A DNA stretch of 64,000 nucleotides, from the NCBI RefSeq assembly GCF_001665575.1, contig NZ_LZSU01000007.1, forward strand, positions 54,909-118,908. Reading direction: 5' to 3'. Below, piece by piece: positions 27,264 through 37,507 of the stretch. This DNA is from Mycobacterium sp. 852013-51886_SCH5428379 (GTDB lineage Bacteria > Actinomycetota > Actinomycetes > Mycobacteriales > Mycobacteriaceae). The notes below the pieces were generated by a model, which was given only the letters and a program-made list of their open reading frames with translations, searched no databases and was not told the DNA's origin. Position 1 is the stretch's first letter; every line of letters starts with the position of its first letter. The translations under genes and the position numbers were made by a program.

Positions 27264-29099
27264 TCAGGCCAGCGACTGCTGCCACGCCTCGTGCAGTGCG
27301 GCGTAATGGCCGCCGCCCTGGCTGATCAATTCGGCGGGCGGACCGTCCTCGACGATGCGGCCGTGTTCGAGCACCAGCACCCGGTCGGCGATCTCGACCG
27401 TCGACAGGCGGTGGGCGATCACCAGCGCGGTGCGGTCGGACAGCACCGTCTCCAACGCGCGCTGCACCATCCGCTCGCTGGGGATGTCGAGCGACGACGT
27501 CGCCTCGTCGAGGATCAGTACCGCCGGATCGGCGAGGAAGGCCCGCGCGAAGGCGATGAGCTGACGCTGTCCCGCGGACAACCGGCCGCCGCGTTTGGCG
27601 ACGTCGGTGTCGTAACCCTCCGGCAGCGCCTCGATGAAGCGGTCGGCCCCGACGGCTGCGGCCGCCGCGCGCACCTCGTCGTCGGTGGCGTCGGGTTTGC
27701 CGAACCGGATGTTGTCGGCGACGGAGCCGTCGAACATGAAGTTCTCCTGCGTCACCATCACCACGTGCCGGCGCAGTTCACTCTGCGAGAGCCGGCGTAG
27801 GTCGGTGCCGTCCAGGCTGATCGAACCCGACGTCGGATCGTAGAAGCGGGCGATCAGCTTTGCGATCGTGGTCTTGCCGGCACCGGTGGTGCCGACGAGC
27901 GCGACGGTCTGCCCGGCCGGGACGAGCAGCTCCAGGCCGGGGAGCACCGGGCGGTCGGGCGAATAGCCGAACGACACCGCGTCGAAGGCGATCTCACCGC
28001 GCACCGAGGCCAGAGCCACCGGATCGTCGGGATCCTCGATGCCGGGTTTCTCGGCCAGCACCCCGGCCAGCTTCTCGAGCGCCGATGACGCCGACTGGAA
28101 GGTGTTGAAGAACTGCGAGATCTCCTGCATCGGTTCGAAGAACATCCGCAGGTAGAGCAGGAACGCGGTGAGGGTGCCGATGGTCATCTCGCCGTGCAGC
28201 ACCCGGAACCCGCCGTAGAGCAGTACGACGCCGGTGGTGATGTTGCCGACCAGCTTCACCCCGGGCATGAAGATCGCGAGCAGGCGGAAGGTGCGCTCGT
28301 TGTCGATGCGGTACCGGTCGGCGACGTCTTCGAAGATCTCCTGGTTGCGGGGTTCGCGACGGTAGGCCTGCACGGCCTTGATGCCGGTCATCGTCTCGAC
28401 GAACTGCACGATCACCAGCGCGGCGCTCTCGCGCACCCGGCGGTACGTCTTGGCCGACTCGTTGCGGAACCACCACACCAGCGCCACCAGGATCGGGAAC
28501 GCCGCCAGACACATCAGACCCAGCTTCACGTCCAGGGCGACCAGCAGAACCGCGGTGCCGCCGAGTGTGAGCACCGCGGTGATCAGGCTGTCGAAGCCCG
28601 TCTCGAGCATGTCCTGGATCGCTTCGACGTCGTTGGTCGAGCGGCTGACCACCCGGCCCGACGTGTACCGGTCGTGGAAGGCGATGTCGAGACGCTGGAA
28701 ATGCCGGAAGACCCTGCGCCGCAACTCCAGCAGCACCTTCTGCCCGATCTTGCCGGAGCGGCGCAGGAAGAACATCCGCCCGCTGGCCTGCACCACGACC
28801 ACCCCGCACAGCGCGCCGACGATCAGCATCAGCTCGCGCGCCGGTCCGCCCTCGAGCAGGGGCGGGATGCCGTGGTCGATCCCGCGCTGCACCAGCAGGG
28901 GGACCGAGAGTCGGGCGGCGTTCTCCACCACCACGACGAGGGCGAGCAGGATCAGCGCGGCCTGGAAGGGCTTGAGCAGGTTGCCGAGCAGCGCCCGCGC
29001 TTCGCGGCGGCGCGGGATGCTCTCGTCGATCGGGAGATCTGAGCTTTCTGCGCCGTCCTGATCTTCCGGGACGCGTCCGCGCCAATCGGTCGCGGTCAT
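27264..29099 (-). CDS. ABC exporter half-transporter, canonical-ATPase subunit of a heterodimer
   Basis: 611 aa from ATG 29099 (MTATDWRG), overlapping the upstream partner stop (ATGA). N-terminal type-IV membrane domain (six helices, about 45-340) and C-terminal NBD: Walker A GTTGAGKTT, signature LSAGQRQ, Walker B VLILDEATSSLD with catalytic Glu, and H-loop IAHRLS. The signature is non-canonical (SAG rather than SGG), the pattern expected when the opposite subunit has a dead site. Resembles the Rv1272c/Rv1273c pair. Substrate unknown. Confidence 0.88.
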   Translation of the reverse strand: MTATDWRGRVPEDQDGAESSDLPIDESIPRRREARALLGNLLKPFQAALILLALVVVVENAARLSVPLLVQRGIDHGIPPLLEGGPARELMLIVGALCGVVVVQASGRMFFLRRSGKIGQKVLLELRRRVFRHFQRLDIAFHDRYTSGRVVSRSTNDVEAIQDMLETGFDSLITAVLTLGGTAVLLVALDVKLGLMCLAAFPILVALVWWFRNESAKTYRRVRESAALVIVQFVETMTGIKAVQAYRREPRNQEIFEDVADRYRIDNERTFRLLAIFMPGVKLVGNITTGVVLLYGGFRVLHGEMTIGTLTAFLLYLRMFFEPMQEISQFFNTFQSASSALEKLAGVLAEKPGIEDPDDPVALASVRGEIAFDAVSFGYSPDRPVLPGLELLVPAGQTVALVGTTGAGKTTIAKLIARFYDPTSGSISLDGTDLRRLSQSELRRHVVMVTQENFMFDGSVADNIRFGKPDATDDEVRAAAAAVGADRFIEALPEGYDTDVAKRGGRLSAGQRQLIAFARAFLADPAVLILDEATSSLDIPSERMVQRALETVLSDRTALVIAHRLSTVEIADRVLVLEHGRIVEDGPPAELISQGGGHYAALHEAWQQSLA

Positions 29100-31021
29100 C
29101 GCCCGTCCGCCTCGGAGGTGACGAAACGCGGGTCCGCACACGCCTCTTCGGCGGCCTCGTGCGCGGTGTAGGCATGCTGCAGCCGGGCGCGGTCCTCCGC
29201 GCTCTCCCAGTCGGCGACGGGTTCGGCGCCGTCGTCGAGCTCGTCGTCGGCGGCGAGCAGATAGCGGTATTGCGGTACGTCGGCGAGCAGCTCAGCGTGG
29301 GTGCCGACGTGGGTGATGGTGCCGTTCGCGATGAGCGCCACCCGATCGGCGAGCAGCACGGTCGACGCCCGGTGGGCGACGACGATGCCGGTGACGTTGT
29401 GCAATACGCGGCGCAGCGCCTCCTCCACGACAGCCTCGGTGTGCACGTCGAGTGCGGACAGTGTGTCGTCGAGCACCAGGATCCGGGGCTGGGCGAGGAT
29501 CGCGCGGGCCAACGAAAGACGTTGCCGCTGACCACCGGACAGGCTCATCCCCTGCTCCCCGATGCGGGTGTCGAGACCGAACGGGAGGTCGTAGACGAAC
29601 TGCGCGGCGGCCACCTCGACGGCCTCGGCGAGTTGCTCGTCACTGGCGTCCGGGCGGCCCAGACGGAGGTTCTCGGCGACCGACATCGAGAACAGCGTGG
29701 GGTCCTCGAACGCCGTGGCCACGGCCTGCCGCAGGGCAGGCAGCGAGAGTTCGCGGATGTCGTGCCCGTCCACGCGGATGACGCCCTCGGTCACGTCGTA
29801 GAGCCGCGACAGCAGCGAGACGAGCACCGACTTACCGGAGCCGGTGGCGCCGACCAGGGCGACGGTCTCGCCTGGTTCGACGGTCAGGTCGACGTGGCGT
29901 AGGGCCCAACCGTCGCTGTCCGGGAAGCGGAACCCGACGTCGACGAGCTCGAGTCGCCCACCGCGCGGGGTCGCGGTGTCGGGGCCGTCGACGATGTCGC
30001 GCGGCGCGTCGAAGATCTCGGCGATCCGGTTGGCGGCGGTGAACGACTCCTGGGTCATCGACAGCAGGAAGCCCAACGACGCGATCGGCCACACCAGCGA
30101 CAACATCATCGTGATGAAGGCGACCAGCGTGCCCATGGTGACCGAGCCGTGGCCCGCCGCGTAGGCGCCGAAGCCGAGCACCACGATCAGCGTCAGGTTG
30201 GGGATGATCTCGAGCAGCGTCCAGAACTTCGCCGACACCCCGACGCGCTGGACCTGGGTGTCGTACAGATCCGTGAGTTGCCGGTCGAACCGGTCGTAGA
30301 CGTAGTCCTCCCGGCCGAACGACTTCACCACGCGCAGCCCCAGCGCCGACTCCTCGACGTGGGTGGCGACGTGTCCGGACTGGTCCTGCGCCAGCCGCGA
30401 CAGCCGGGTGTACTCGCGCTGGAAGTGCAGCACCGTCAACGTGATCGGCACGATCGAGGCCAGCACGACCACGCCGAGCGGCCAGTACATCGACAGCAGG
30501 ATCGCGGTGACGACGACGATCTGCAGACCGTTGAGGATCAGGAACACCAGCCCGAACGACATGAACCGCCGGATCGTGGACAGATCGTTCATGACCCGCG
30601 AGAGCAGCTGACCGGACTGCCAGCGGCCGTGGAAGCTCATCGGCAGGATCTGCAGCCGGGCGTAGAGGTCCTTGCGGATGTCGGCTTCGACGCCCATCGT
30701 CGCCCGTGACACCAGCCAGCGGCGGATGAACCACAGCACGGCCTCGGTGACGCCGATGCCCATCGCGGCGGCGCCGAGCAGCCACAGCCCCCGCTGATCC
30801 TGGTGGCGTACCGGACCGTCGATGACCGCCTTGGTCATCAGCGGAATCGCGATGGTGGCGCCGAGGCTCAGGATCGCGACGGTGATCATCGCGATCCAGC
30901 GGGCCCGGTAGGGCATCAGATACGGCAGCATCCGCCACAGATCCGAGCTACCGCGCGGCTGCGGACGCGCAGGGGCGATCGCGGGCGCCGAGCGCAGCGC
31001 CCGGGAGTCCGGCGTCGTCAC
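29096..31021 (-). CDS. ABC exporter half-transporter, degenerate-ATPase subunit
   Basis: 641 aa. Type-IV membrane domain then NBD: Walker A GATGSGKS, canonical signature [10 protein letters not shown], but Walker B reads [12 protein letters not shown], with Asp where the catalytic Glu should be, and H-loop VAHRAS. Together with its partner (canonical Walker B, altered signature) this is the textbook layout of an asymmetric heterodimeric exporter with one degenerate site. C-terminal extension (about 600-641) rich in Glu/Asp. Coupled to the downstream gene by 4-nt overlap; 13 nt after the third ABC gene. Confidence 0.88.
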   Translation of the reverse strand: MTTPDSRALRSAPAIAPARPQPRGSSDLWRMLPYLMPYRARWIAMITVAILSLGATIAIPLMTKAVIDGPVRHQDQRGLWLLGAAAMGIGVTEAVLWFIRRWLVSRATMGVEADIRKDLYARLQILPMSFHGRWQSGQLLSRVMNDLSTIRRFMSFGLVFLILNGLQIVVVTAILLSMYWPLGVVVLASIVPITLTVLHFQREYTRLSRLAQDQSGHVATHVEESALGLRVVKSFGREDYVYDRFDRQLTDLYDTQVQRVGVSAKFWTLLEIIPNLTLIVVLGFGAYAAGHGSVTMGTLVAFITMMLSLVWPIASLGFLLSMTQESFTAANRIAEIFDAPRDIVDGPDTATPRGGRLELVDVGFRFPDSDGWALRHVDLTVEPGETVALVGATGSGKSVLVSLLSRLYDVTEGVIRVDGHDIRELSLPALRQAVATAFEDPTLFSMSVAENLRLGRPDASDEQLAEAVEVAAAQFVYDLPFGLDTRIGEQGMSLSGGQRQRLSLARAILAQPRILVLDDTLSALDVHTEAVVEEALRRVLHNVTGIVVAHRASTVLLADRVALIANGTITHVGTHAELLADVPQYRYLLAADDELDDGAEPVADWESAEDRARLQHAYTAHEAAEEACADPRFVTSEADGR

Positions 31022-31034
31022 GTCATCAGCCCTG

Positions 31035-33038
31035 TCACTTAGTCAATCTTCCCATTCGCGGCAAGCGAATAACGTCGTGCGGCGATCGGGATCGCCGGTC
31101 GGCCGACTGCCGGCCGAACTGGGTGCGGTACAGCTCGGCGTACCGGCCGCGCCGGGCGAGCAGTTCCTCGTGGGTACCCCGCTCGACGATGCGTCCCGCT
31201 TCGACGACGAGGATCACGTCCGCGGCGCGCACGGTCGAGAGTCGATGGGCGATGACCAGCGACGTCCGCCCGGCCAACGCCTCGGCGAGGGCCTGCTGGA
31301 CCGCCACCTCGGATTCGGAGTCCAGCGCCGCCGTCGCCTCGTCGAGAACGACCACCCGGGACCGCCCGAGCAGCAGGCGGGCGATGGTCAACCGCTGCCG
31401 CTGCCCGCCGGACAGACGGTAGCCGCGCTCACCGACAACGGTGTCCAGGCCGTCGGGCATCGCCGCGACGACGTCGGCCAGCCGGGCCCGCTCCAGCGCC
31501 TCCCACAGCTGCTCGTCGGTGGCGGCCGGCGCGGCCAGCGTGAGGTTCGCGCGGATCGACTCGTGGAACAGGTGGCCGTCCTGGGTGACCATGCCGACGG
31601 TGTCGCGCAGCGATGCGAAGGTCAGGTCCCGAACGTCGACCCCGTTGAGCCGGACCGCGCCCGAAGCTGTGATATCCCCGGCGTCGCTTCGCTCCTGCCC
31701 GCCGACGTCGTAGAGCCGGGCCAGCAGTGCGGCGATCGTCGACTTCCCCGCCCCCGACGGCCCGACGAGCGCGACCATCTCCCCCGGCCTGGCGGTGAAC
31801 GAGATGTCGTGCAGCACCTCCTCACCCGCACGCACGTCGGTCGCGGAGAGTTCGGCGACCTCTTCCAACGACGCCAGCGACACCTTGTCGGCCGACGGGT
31901 AGGCGAACCGGACGTGATCGAACTCGACGGCGACCCCGCCCTGCACCGGACCGTCGGGCACCGCGACGGCGTCCTCCCTCTCGCGGATCAGCGGGACCAG
32001 ATCGAGCACCTCGAAGACCCGCTCGAACGACACCAGCGCGCTGGCGATCTCCACCCGGGCGTTGGCCAGCGCGGTCAGCGGCGCGTACAGCCGGGTCAGC
32101 AGCAGGGCCAGCGAGACGATCTGGCCGGCCTGCAGGGTGCCGCCGAGCGCGAGCACGCCACCGAGTCCGTACACCAGGGCCAGCGCCAGCGCCGACATCA
32201 ACGTCAGCGAGTTCATGAACGTCGCCTGCAGCATCGCCGACCGGACACCGATGTCCCGGACCCGGCCCGCGCGCACCGCGAATTCGCGCGACTCCTCGAC
32301 CGGTCGGCCGAACAGCTTGACCAGCGTCGCGCCCGGTGCCGAGAAACGTTCGGTCATCTGGGTGTTCATCGTCGCGTTGTAGATCGCGCGCTCCCGCGAC
32401 AGCTGCGCCATCTTCTTGCCGATCCGGCGTGCCGGCACCACGAACAGCGGCACCAGCACCAGCGAGACCACCGTGATCTGCCAGGAGATGGCGAGCATGA
32501 CGGCGAGGGTGAGTGTCAGGGTGACCAGGTTGGCCACCACGCCCGACAGCGTGTCGGAGAACGCGCGCTGCGCGCCGAGCACGTCGTTGCCCAGGCGGCT
32601 GACCAGGGCGCCGGTGCGGGTCCGGGTGAAGAACGCGACCGGCATCCTCTGCACGTGGTCGAACACGGCCGTGCGCAGATCGAGGATCAATCCCTCGCCG
32701 ATGGTCGACGACAGCCAGCGGGTCAGCATCGACACCGCGGCCTCGGCGAGCGCGACCGCGGCGATCACCACGGCCAGCCCGATCACGACACCCGGTGTGC
32801 CGTCGCCGGTGATCTCGTCGACCACCCGGCCGGCCAGCACCGGTGTGGCCACCGCGAGCGCCGCGCTGAGCACGCTGACCCCGACGAACAGCCCGAGCCT
32901 GCGGTGGTGGCGCGCGGCGAAGCGCCAGATGCGGCGCAGCAGCGCACGGTCGGCCAGCGACCGCAGATCACCTCCGCGGGCCTGCGCCTGGCGGTAGAGG
33001 GTCTGCCTCGCGACCGATTCGATGTTCATGGAGTGCAC
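31035..33038 (-). CDS. ABC exporter half-transporter (probable homodimer)
   Basis: 667 aa (GTG 33038; ATG 33029 possible). Six-helix membrane domain, then a canonical NBD: Walker [10 protein letters not shown], signature [10 protein letters not shown], Walker [14 protein letters not shown]-loop IAHRLS. All catalytic residues are intact, so it can work as a homodimer. It precedes the heterodimer genes by 13 nt and may be co-transcribed with them. Substrate unknown; a candidate operator lies just upstream. Confidence 0.88.
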   Translation of the reverse strand: MHSMNIESVARQTLYRQAQARGGDLRSLADRALLRRIWRFAARHHRRLGLFVGVSVLSAALAVATPVLAGRVVDEITGDGTPGVVIGLAVVIAAVALAEAAVSMLTRWLSSTIGEGLILDLRTAVFDHVQRMPVAFFTRTRTGALVSRLGNDVLGAQRAFSDTLSGVVANLVTLTLTLAVMLAISWQITVVSLVLVPLFVVPARRIGKKMAQLSRERAIYNATMNTQMTERFSAPGATLVKLFGRPVEESREFAVRAGRVRDIGVRSAMLQATFMNSLTLMSALALALVYGLGGVLALGGTLQAGQIVSLALLLTRLYAPLTALANARVEIASALVSFERVFEVLDLVPLIREREDAVAVPDGPVQGGVAVEFDHVRFAYPSADKVSLASLEEVAELSATDVRAGEEVLHDISFTARPGEMVALVGPSGAGKSTIAALLARLYDVGGQERSDAGDITASGAVRLNGVDVRDLTFASLRDTVGMVTQDGHLFHESIRANLTLAAPAATDEQLWEALERARLADVVAAMPDGLDTVVGERGYRLSGGQRQRLTIARLLLGRSRVVVLDEATAALDSESEVAVQQALAEALAGRTSLVIAHRLSTVRAADVILVVEAGRIVERGTHEELLARRGRYAELYRTQFGRQSADRRSRSPHDVIRLPRMGRLTK

Positions 33039-33044
33039 CGTAGA

Positions 33045-33064
33045 ACCTCAACATTTGTCGAGGT
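33045..33064. promoter_or_regulatory. Imperfect palindrome upstream of the ABC operon
   Basis: ACCTCAACAT-TTGTCGAGGT, 8 of 10 base pairs symmetric, 7 nt upstream of the start of the 667-aa ABC gene and about 85 nt from prrA. Shape suits a MarR- or TetR-type dimer. Confidence 0.35.
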
Positions 33065-33149
33065 CAATTGTTCCCGGGGCGGCGATTCGGGCCGCGAGGA
33101 CCCTCGCGCCTCTCCGATCTGCGTTCCTCCATCAGGCAAGATTGCGGAT

Positions 33150-33851
33150 ATGGACAGTGGTGTGGGATCGCCCCGGGTGCTGGTGGTGGACGACGACCCC
33201 GACGTGCTCGCCTCGCTCGAGCGCGGGTTGCGGCTGTCCGGCTTCGAGGTGTCCACCGCCGTGGACGGTGCGGAGGCCCTGCGCAGCGCGACCGAGACCC
33301 GGCCCGACGCGATCGTCCTCGACATCAACATGCCGGTGCTCGACGGGGTGAGCGTGGTGACGGCGCTGCGTGCCATGGACAACGACGTGCCGGTCTGTGT
33401 GCTCTCGGCCCGCTCCTCGGTCGACGACCGGGTCGCCGGGCTCGAGGCCGGCGCCGACGACTACCTGGTCAAACCGTTCGTACTGGCCGAGCTGGTGGCC
33501 CGGGTCAAGGCGCTGCTGCGCCGGCGCGGTTCGTCGGCGACGTTCTCGTCGGAGACCATCCAGGTCGGCCCGCTGGAGGTGGACATCCCCGGCCGCCGTG
33601 CCCGCGTCAACGGCGCCGACGTCGATCTGACCAAGCGGGAGTTCGATCTGCTGGCGGTGCTCGCCGAGCACAAGACCGCCGTGCTGTCCCGCGCCCAGCT
33701 GCTCGAGCTGGTGTGGGGTTACGACTTCGCCGCCGACACCAACGTCGTCGACGTGTTCATCGGTTACCTGCGCCGCAAGCTGGAGGCGGGTGGCGCGCCC
33801 CGGCTGCTGCACACCGTGCGCGGGGTGGGTTTCGTGCTCCGGACGCAGTAA
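33150..33851 (+). CDS. prrA: Two-component response regulator PrrA
   Basis: 233 aa from ATG 33150; the frame is open much further upstream, but that region is the ABC gene antisense. Receiver domain with VDDDPDVL, phospho-acceptor Asp in [12 protein letters not shown], and LVKPF; C-terminal OmpR/PhoB winged helix (about 140-233) ending VRGVGFVLR. In M. tuberculosis PrrAB is essential, linked to early intracellular growth, nitrogen and respiration control. prrB follows 4 nt on. Orthologous to Rv0903c by sequence and position. Confidence 0.93.
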   Translation: MDSGVGSPRVLVVDDDPDVLASLERGLRLSGFEVSTAVDGAEALRSATETRPDAIVLDINMPVLDGVSVVTALRAMDNDVPVCVLSARSSVDDRVAGLEAGADDYLVKPFVLAELVARVKALLRRRGSSATFSSETIQVGPLEVDIPGRRARVNGADVDLTKREFDLLAVLAEHKTAVLSRAQLLELVWGYDFAADTNVVDVFIGYLRRKLEAGGAPRLLHTVRGVGFVLRTQ

Positions 33852-33855
33852 CCCG

Positions 33856-35202
33856 ATGAACGTGCTGTCGCGGATCTTCCGACGGACCCCGTCACTGCGG
33901 ACCCGGGTGGCGTTCGCGACGGCCATCGCCGCGGCGATCGTCGTCGGCATCGTCGGGACCGTGGTGTGGGTCGGCATCACCGAGGACCGCAAGGAGCGGC
34001 TGGACCGCAGGCTGGACGAGGCCGCGGGGTTCGCCATCCCGTTCTTGCCGCGCGGGCTGGACACCATCCCGAAGACACCCACCGACCAGGATGCGCTGAT
34101 CACCGTGCGCCGCGGCGAGGACGTCAACTCGAACAGCGACGTGGTGCTCCCGCAACTGCCCGTGGGCTACGCCGACACCTACGTCGACGGCGTGCGCTAC
34201 CGCGTGCGCACCGTCGACATCCGCTACCCCGAACCGATGTCGGTGGCCGTCGGCGCCACCTACGACGCCACCATCGCCGACACCAACAACCTGCACCGGC
34301 GGGTGATCATCATCTGCTCGCTGGCCATCGGCGCGGCCACCGTGGCCGGCTGGCTGCTGGCGGCGTTCGCGGTGCGCCCGTTCAAACGCCTCGCCCAGCA
34401 GACCCGCCAGATCGACGCCGGCGACGAGGACCCGCACGTCGAGGTCCGCGGCGCCACCGAGGCCGTCGAGATCGCCGACGCGGTCAAGGGCCTGCTCGAG
34501 CGCGTCTGGGAGGAACAGGACCGAACCAAGGCCGCGCTGACCTCTGCACGGGACTTCGCGTCGGTGTCGGCGCACGAACTCCGCACCCCGCTGACGGCGA
34601 TGCGCACCAATCTCGAGGTGCTGGCCACCCTCGATCTCGCCGACGACCAGCGCAAAGAGGTGGTGGGCGACGTCATCCGTACGCAGTCGCGCATCGAGGC
34701 GACGCTCGCCGCGCTGGAGCGGCTGGCCCAGGGCGAGCTGACGACCTCCGACGACCACGTGCCCGTCGACATCACCGAACTGCTCGACCGGGCCGCCCAC
34801 GACGCGATGCGGGTCTATCCCGAACTCGACGTGTCGCTGGTGCCGGCGCCGACGGTGATCATCGTCGGGCTGCCCGCCGGGCTGCGGCTGGCGGTGGACA
34901 ACGCGATCGCCAACGCGGTCAAACACGGCGGCGCGACGCGGGTGCAGCTGTCGGCGGTGAGCTCGCGGGAAGGTGTGGAGATCGCGATCGACGACGACGG
35001 CGTCGGGGTCCCCGAAGAGGAACGCGTCCGGGTGTTCGAGCGGTTCTCCCGCGGATCGACGGCGTCGCATTCCGGATCCGGTCTGGGGTTGGCGCTGGTC
35101 GCCCAGCAGGCCGAACTGCACGGCGGGACTGCCGCATTGCAGGCCAGTCCGCTGGGTGGCGCGCGGCTGCTGCTGCGGTTGCCGGGCCCGACGCCGCGCT
35201 AA
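33856..35202 (+). CDS. prrB: Sensor histidine kinase PrrB
   Basis: 448 aa from ATG 33856. First membrane helix about 22-42, periplasmic domain to about 150, second helix about 150-172, HAMP, then DHp with H-box SAHELRTPLTAMRTN (phospho-His), N-box NAIANAVKHG, G1 DDGVGVPEEE and G2 GSGLGLALV. Partner of PrrA, separated by 4 nt and co-transcribed. Orthologous to Rv0902c. Confidence 0.93.
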   Translation: MNVLSRIFRRTPSLRTRVAFATAIAAAIVVGIVGTVVWVGITEDRKERLDRRLDEAAGFAIPFLPRGLDTIPKTPTDQDALITVRRGEDVNSNSDVVLPQLPVGYADTYVDGVRYRVRTVDIRYPEPMSVAVGATYDATIADTNNLHRRVIIICSLAIGAATVAGWLLAAFAVRPFKRLAQQTRQIDAGDEDPHVEVRGATEAVEIADAVKGLLERVWEEQDRTKAALTSARDFASVSAHELRTPLTAMRTNLEVLATLDLADDQRKEVVGDVIRTQSRIEATLAALERLAQGELTTSDDHVPVDITELLDRAAHDAMRVYPELDVSLVPAPTVIIVGLPAGLRLAVDNAIANAVKHGGATRVQLSAVSSREGVEIAIDDDGVGVPEEERVRVFERFSRGSTASHSGSGLGLALVAQQAELHGGTAALQASPLGGARLLLRLPGPTPR

Positions 35203-35212
35203 CCGCTAGCCG

Positions 35213-35587
35213 CTAGCGCGTCGAGAGCAGATCGATGACGAAGATCAAGGTTTTGCCGGACAGACGGTGTCCGCCGCCGGCCGGGCCGTAGGCGGCCTCC
35301 GGCGGGATCGTCAGCTTGCGCCGGCCGCCGACGCGCATCCCGGGGATACCGTCCTGCCAGCCCTGGATCAGCCCCTGCAGGGGGAACTCGATCGACTGAC
35401 CGCGGTTCCACGAGCTGTCGAACTCCTCGCCGGTGTCGTACTCGACGCCGACGTAGTGCACCTCGACGTTGGCGCCCGGTACCGCCTCGGCACCGTCTCC
35501 GACGATCAGGTCCTCGATGACGAGTTCGCTCGGGGCGGGGCCGTCCGGGAATTCGATCTCGGGCTTCTGTCCTGGGGTGGAAGTCAC
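35213..35587 (-). CDS. FKBP-type peptidyl-prolyl cis-trans isomerase
   Basis: 124 aa, single FKBP domain: VEVHYVGVEYDTGEEFDSSW, LIQGWQDGIPGMRVGGRRKLTIPPEAAYG and the C-terminal LIFVIDLLS strand. About the minimal domain length, with no signal peptide, so cytoplasmic. Accelerates prolyl isomerisation and may chaperone. GTG start at 35587; convergent with prrB and divergent from the DUF2630 gene. Confidence 0.9.
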   Translation of the reverse strand: MTSTPGQKPEIEFPDGPAPSELVIEDLIVGDGAEAVPGANVEVHYVGVEYDTGEEFDSSWNRGQSIEFPLQGLIQGWQDGIPGMRVGGRRKLTIPPEAAYGPAGGGHRLSGKTLIFVIDLLSTR

Positions 35588-35630
35588 ACTCCCACGTTAG
35601 TCCAGGCCGCACTTCGGGCAGACTGGTGCG

Positions 35631-35879
35631 GTGGCACAGGACCAGGACATCCTCGATCAGGTGAACAAGCTCGTCGCCGAGGAGCAGCAGCTGCGCGAAG
35701 CGCTGCAGCACCGGGAGATCGACGAGGGCGAAGAGCAGCAGCGGTTGCGCGCGGTGGAGGTCGCGCTCGACCAGTGCTGGGATCTGCTGCGTCAGCGACG
35801 CGCGCTGCGGGAGAGCGGTAAAGATCCGCGGGAGGCCGAGGTGCGTCCGGCCGGCGAGGTCGAGGGCTATCTGAACTGA
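35631..35879 (+). CDS. DUF2630-family small coiled-coil protein (Rv0898c-like)
   Basis: 82 aa from GTG 35631: QDILDQVNKLVAEEQQL, REIDEGEEQQRLRAVE and LDQCWDLLRQRRALRESGKDP. Highly charged and helical, probable antiparallel coiled coil, resembling a stress or spectrin-like small protein. Function unknown. Its TGA overlaps the probable start of the downstream flavoprotein. Confidence 0.85.
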   Translation: MAQDQDILDQVNKLVAEEQQLREALQHREIDEGEEQQRLRAVEVALDQCWDLLRQRRALRESGKDPREAEVRPAGEVEGYLN

Positions 35880-37480
35880 GCGCGGCAGACGACACCGGAG
35901 CCGCCCGGCCGGCGACATTCGACACCGAAGCCGCCCGGCCGGCGACATTCGACACCGTCGTCATCGGCGGCGGGCACAACGGGCTCGTCGCCGCGGCGTA
36001 TCTCGCCCGCGCCGGCCGGCGGGTGCGCGTCCTCGAACGGCTCGACCATGTCGGTGGCGCGGCGGTGTCCGCGCACGCGTTCGACGGCGTGGACGCCCGG
36101 CTGTCGCGCTACTCGTATCTGGTCAGCCTGCTGCCGCGGCGGATCGTCGACGACCTCGGCGCCCGCATCCGCCTGGCAAGGCGCCGCTACTCCTCCTACA
36201 CCCCCGACCCGGCGACCGGCGGCCACACCGGGCTGCTGATCGGACCGCAGAGCACGTTCGGCGCCGTCGGGGCGACCGCCGACGAAGCCGGGTTCACCGA
36301 GTTCTACCGCCACGTCGGCGCCGTCACCGAGCGGCTCTGGCCCACGCTGACCGCGCCGCTGATGACACGCGCACAGTGCGGGCAGCTGCTGGGCCCCGAC
36401 GACGAGGCGGCGTGGCGGGCGTTGACCGAGCGGCCGATTGCCGAGGCCATCACCGCCGCGGTCGGCAGCGATCTGGTGCGCGGTGTGATGGCGACCGACG
36501 CGCTGATCGGCACATTCGCCCGCACCGACGCGTCGTCGCTGCTGCAGAACATCTGCTTCCTGTACCACCTCATCGGCGGCGGGACCGGCGACTGGAACGT
36601 CCCGGTCGGCGGTATGGGCGCGGTCAGTGGTGCGTTGGCCGCCGCGGCGGCCGGGTTCGGGGCGGAGATCGTCACCGGCGCGGAGGTAGACGGCGTCACC
36701 CCCGACGGCGAAGTGACGTATCGGGCCGACGGCAGATCGCACCGCATCGGTGCCCGGCATGTGCTGGCCAACGTGGGTCCCGCGGTGCTGGCACGCCTGC
36801 TCGGCGAACCGCCGCCGCAACCGCCGGCGGGTTCACAGGTCAAGGTGAACCTGATGCTGCGCAGACTGCCTGCGCTGCGGGACACCTCGGTGAACGCCGA
36901 GCAGGCCTTCGGCGGGACGTTCCACATCAACGAGACGCTGAGCCAGCTCGACACGGCCTACGACCAGGCCGCCGCCGGTGAGGTGCCGAATCCGCTGCCC
37001 TGCGAGATCTACTGCCATTCGCTGACCGATCCGTCGATCCTGTCGGAGAGCCTGCGGGCGAGCGGCGCGCACACGCTGACCGTGTTCGGGCTGCACACCC
37101 CGCACGCGCTGATCGCGAACCACGATGAGGACCGGATGCGGAACACGCTGACCGCGGCGGCGCTGCACTCGCTGAATTCGGTTCTGGCCGAGCCTGTTCA
37201 GGACGTCGTGATGGAGGATGCGGCGGGCCGGCTGTGCATCGAGACCAAGACCACCGCCGACCTCGAGCACGGCCTGAACATGACCGGCGGCCACATCTTC
37301 CACGGTGCGCTGCAGTGGCCGTTCGTCGAGGACGACGAACCGCTGGAGACACCGGCGCAGCGCTGGGGCGTCGCGACCGCGCACGAGCGCATCCTGCTGT
37401 GCGGATCGTCGGCGCGGCGGGGTGGCGCGGTGTCGGGCATCGGCGGGCACAACGCGGCGATGGCCGTTCTGGAGAGTTGA
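35876..37480 (+). CDS. Phytoene-desaturase-like FAD oxidoreductase (Rv0897c-like), non-canonical start
   Basis: About 534 aa if it starts at the CTG 35876, giving a CTGA overlap with the upstream stop. The Rossmann motif TVVIGGGHNGLVAAAYLARAG lies at codons 28-48, upstream of the first ATG/GTG/TTG in frame (GTG 36023), and an in-frame TAA at 35819 closes the other side, so no usual start can give a complete FAD site. C-terminal FAD motif HIFHGALQWPF...LLCGSSARRGGAVSGIGGHNAA. Family: phytoene dehydrogenase/amine oxidase. A 30-nt duplication lengthens its N-terminus. Confidence 0.75.
   Translation: MSAADDTGAARPATFDTEAARPATFDTVVIGGGHNGLVAAAYLARAGRRVRVLERLDHVGGAAVSAHAFDGVDARLSRYSYLVSLLPRRIVDDLGARIRLARRRYSSYTPDPATGGHTGLLIGPQSTFGAVGATADEAGFTEFYRHVGAVTERLWPTLTAPLMTRAQCGQLLGPDDEAAWRALTERPIAEAITAAVGSDLVRGVMATDALIGTFARTDASSLLQNICFLYHLIGGGTGDWNVPVGGMGAVSGALAAAAAGFGAEIVTGAEVDGVTPDGEVTYRADGRSHRIGARHVLANVGPAVLARLLGEPPPQPPAGSQVKVNLMLRRLPALRDTSVNAEQAFGGTFHINETLSQLDTAYDQAAAGEVPNPLPCEIYCHSLTDPSILSESLRASGAHTLTVFGLHTPHALIANHDEDRMRNTLTAAALHSLNSVLAEPVQDVVMEDAAGRLCIETKTTADLEHGLNMTGGHIFHGALQWPFVEDDEPLETPAQRWGVATAHERILLCGSSARRGGAVSGIGGHNAAMAVLES
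35900..35959 (+). repeat. 30-nt tandem duplication in the N-terminus of the phytoene-desaturase-like gene
   Basis: Two adjacent 30-nt units (35900-35929 and 35930-35959) that are identical over their first 28 bases, each encoding AARPATFDT plus one more residue. The duplication is in frame and sits just before the first beta strand of the FAD fold. Confidence 0.9.
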
Positions 37481-37507
37481 CCGCGACGCGTTGTTAGGCT
37501 CGTTTCC

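Noticed and set aside
31077..33149. Plus-strand extension of prrA
   Set aside because: It is antisense to the 667-aa ABC gene; PrrA has a good ATG at 33150 and normal length.
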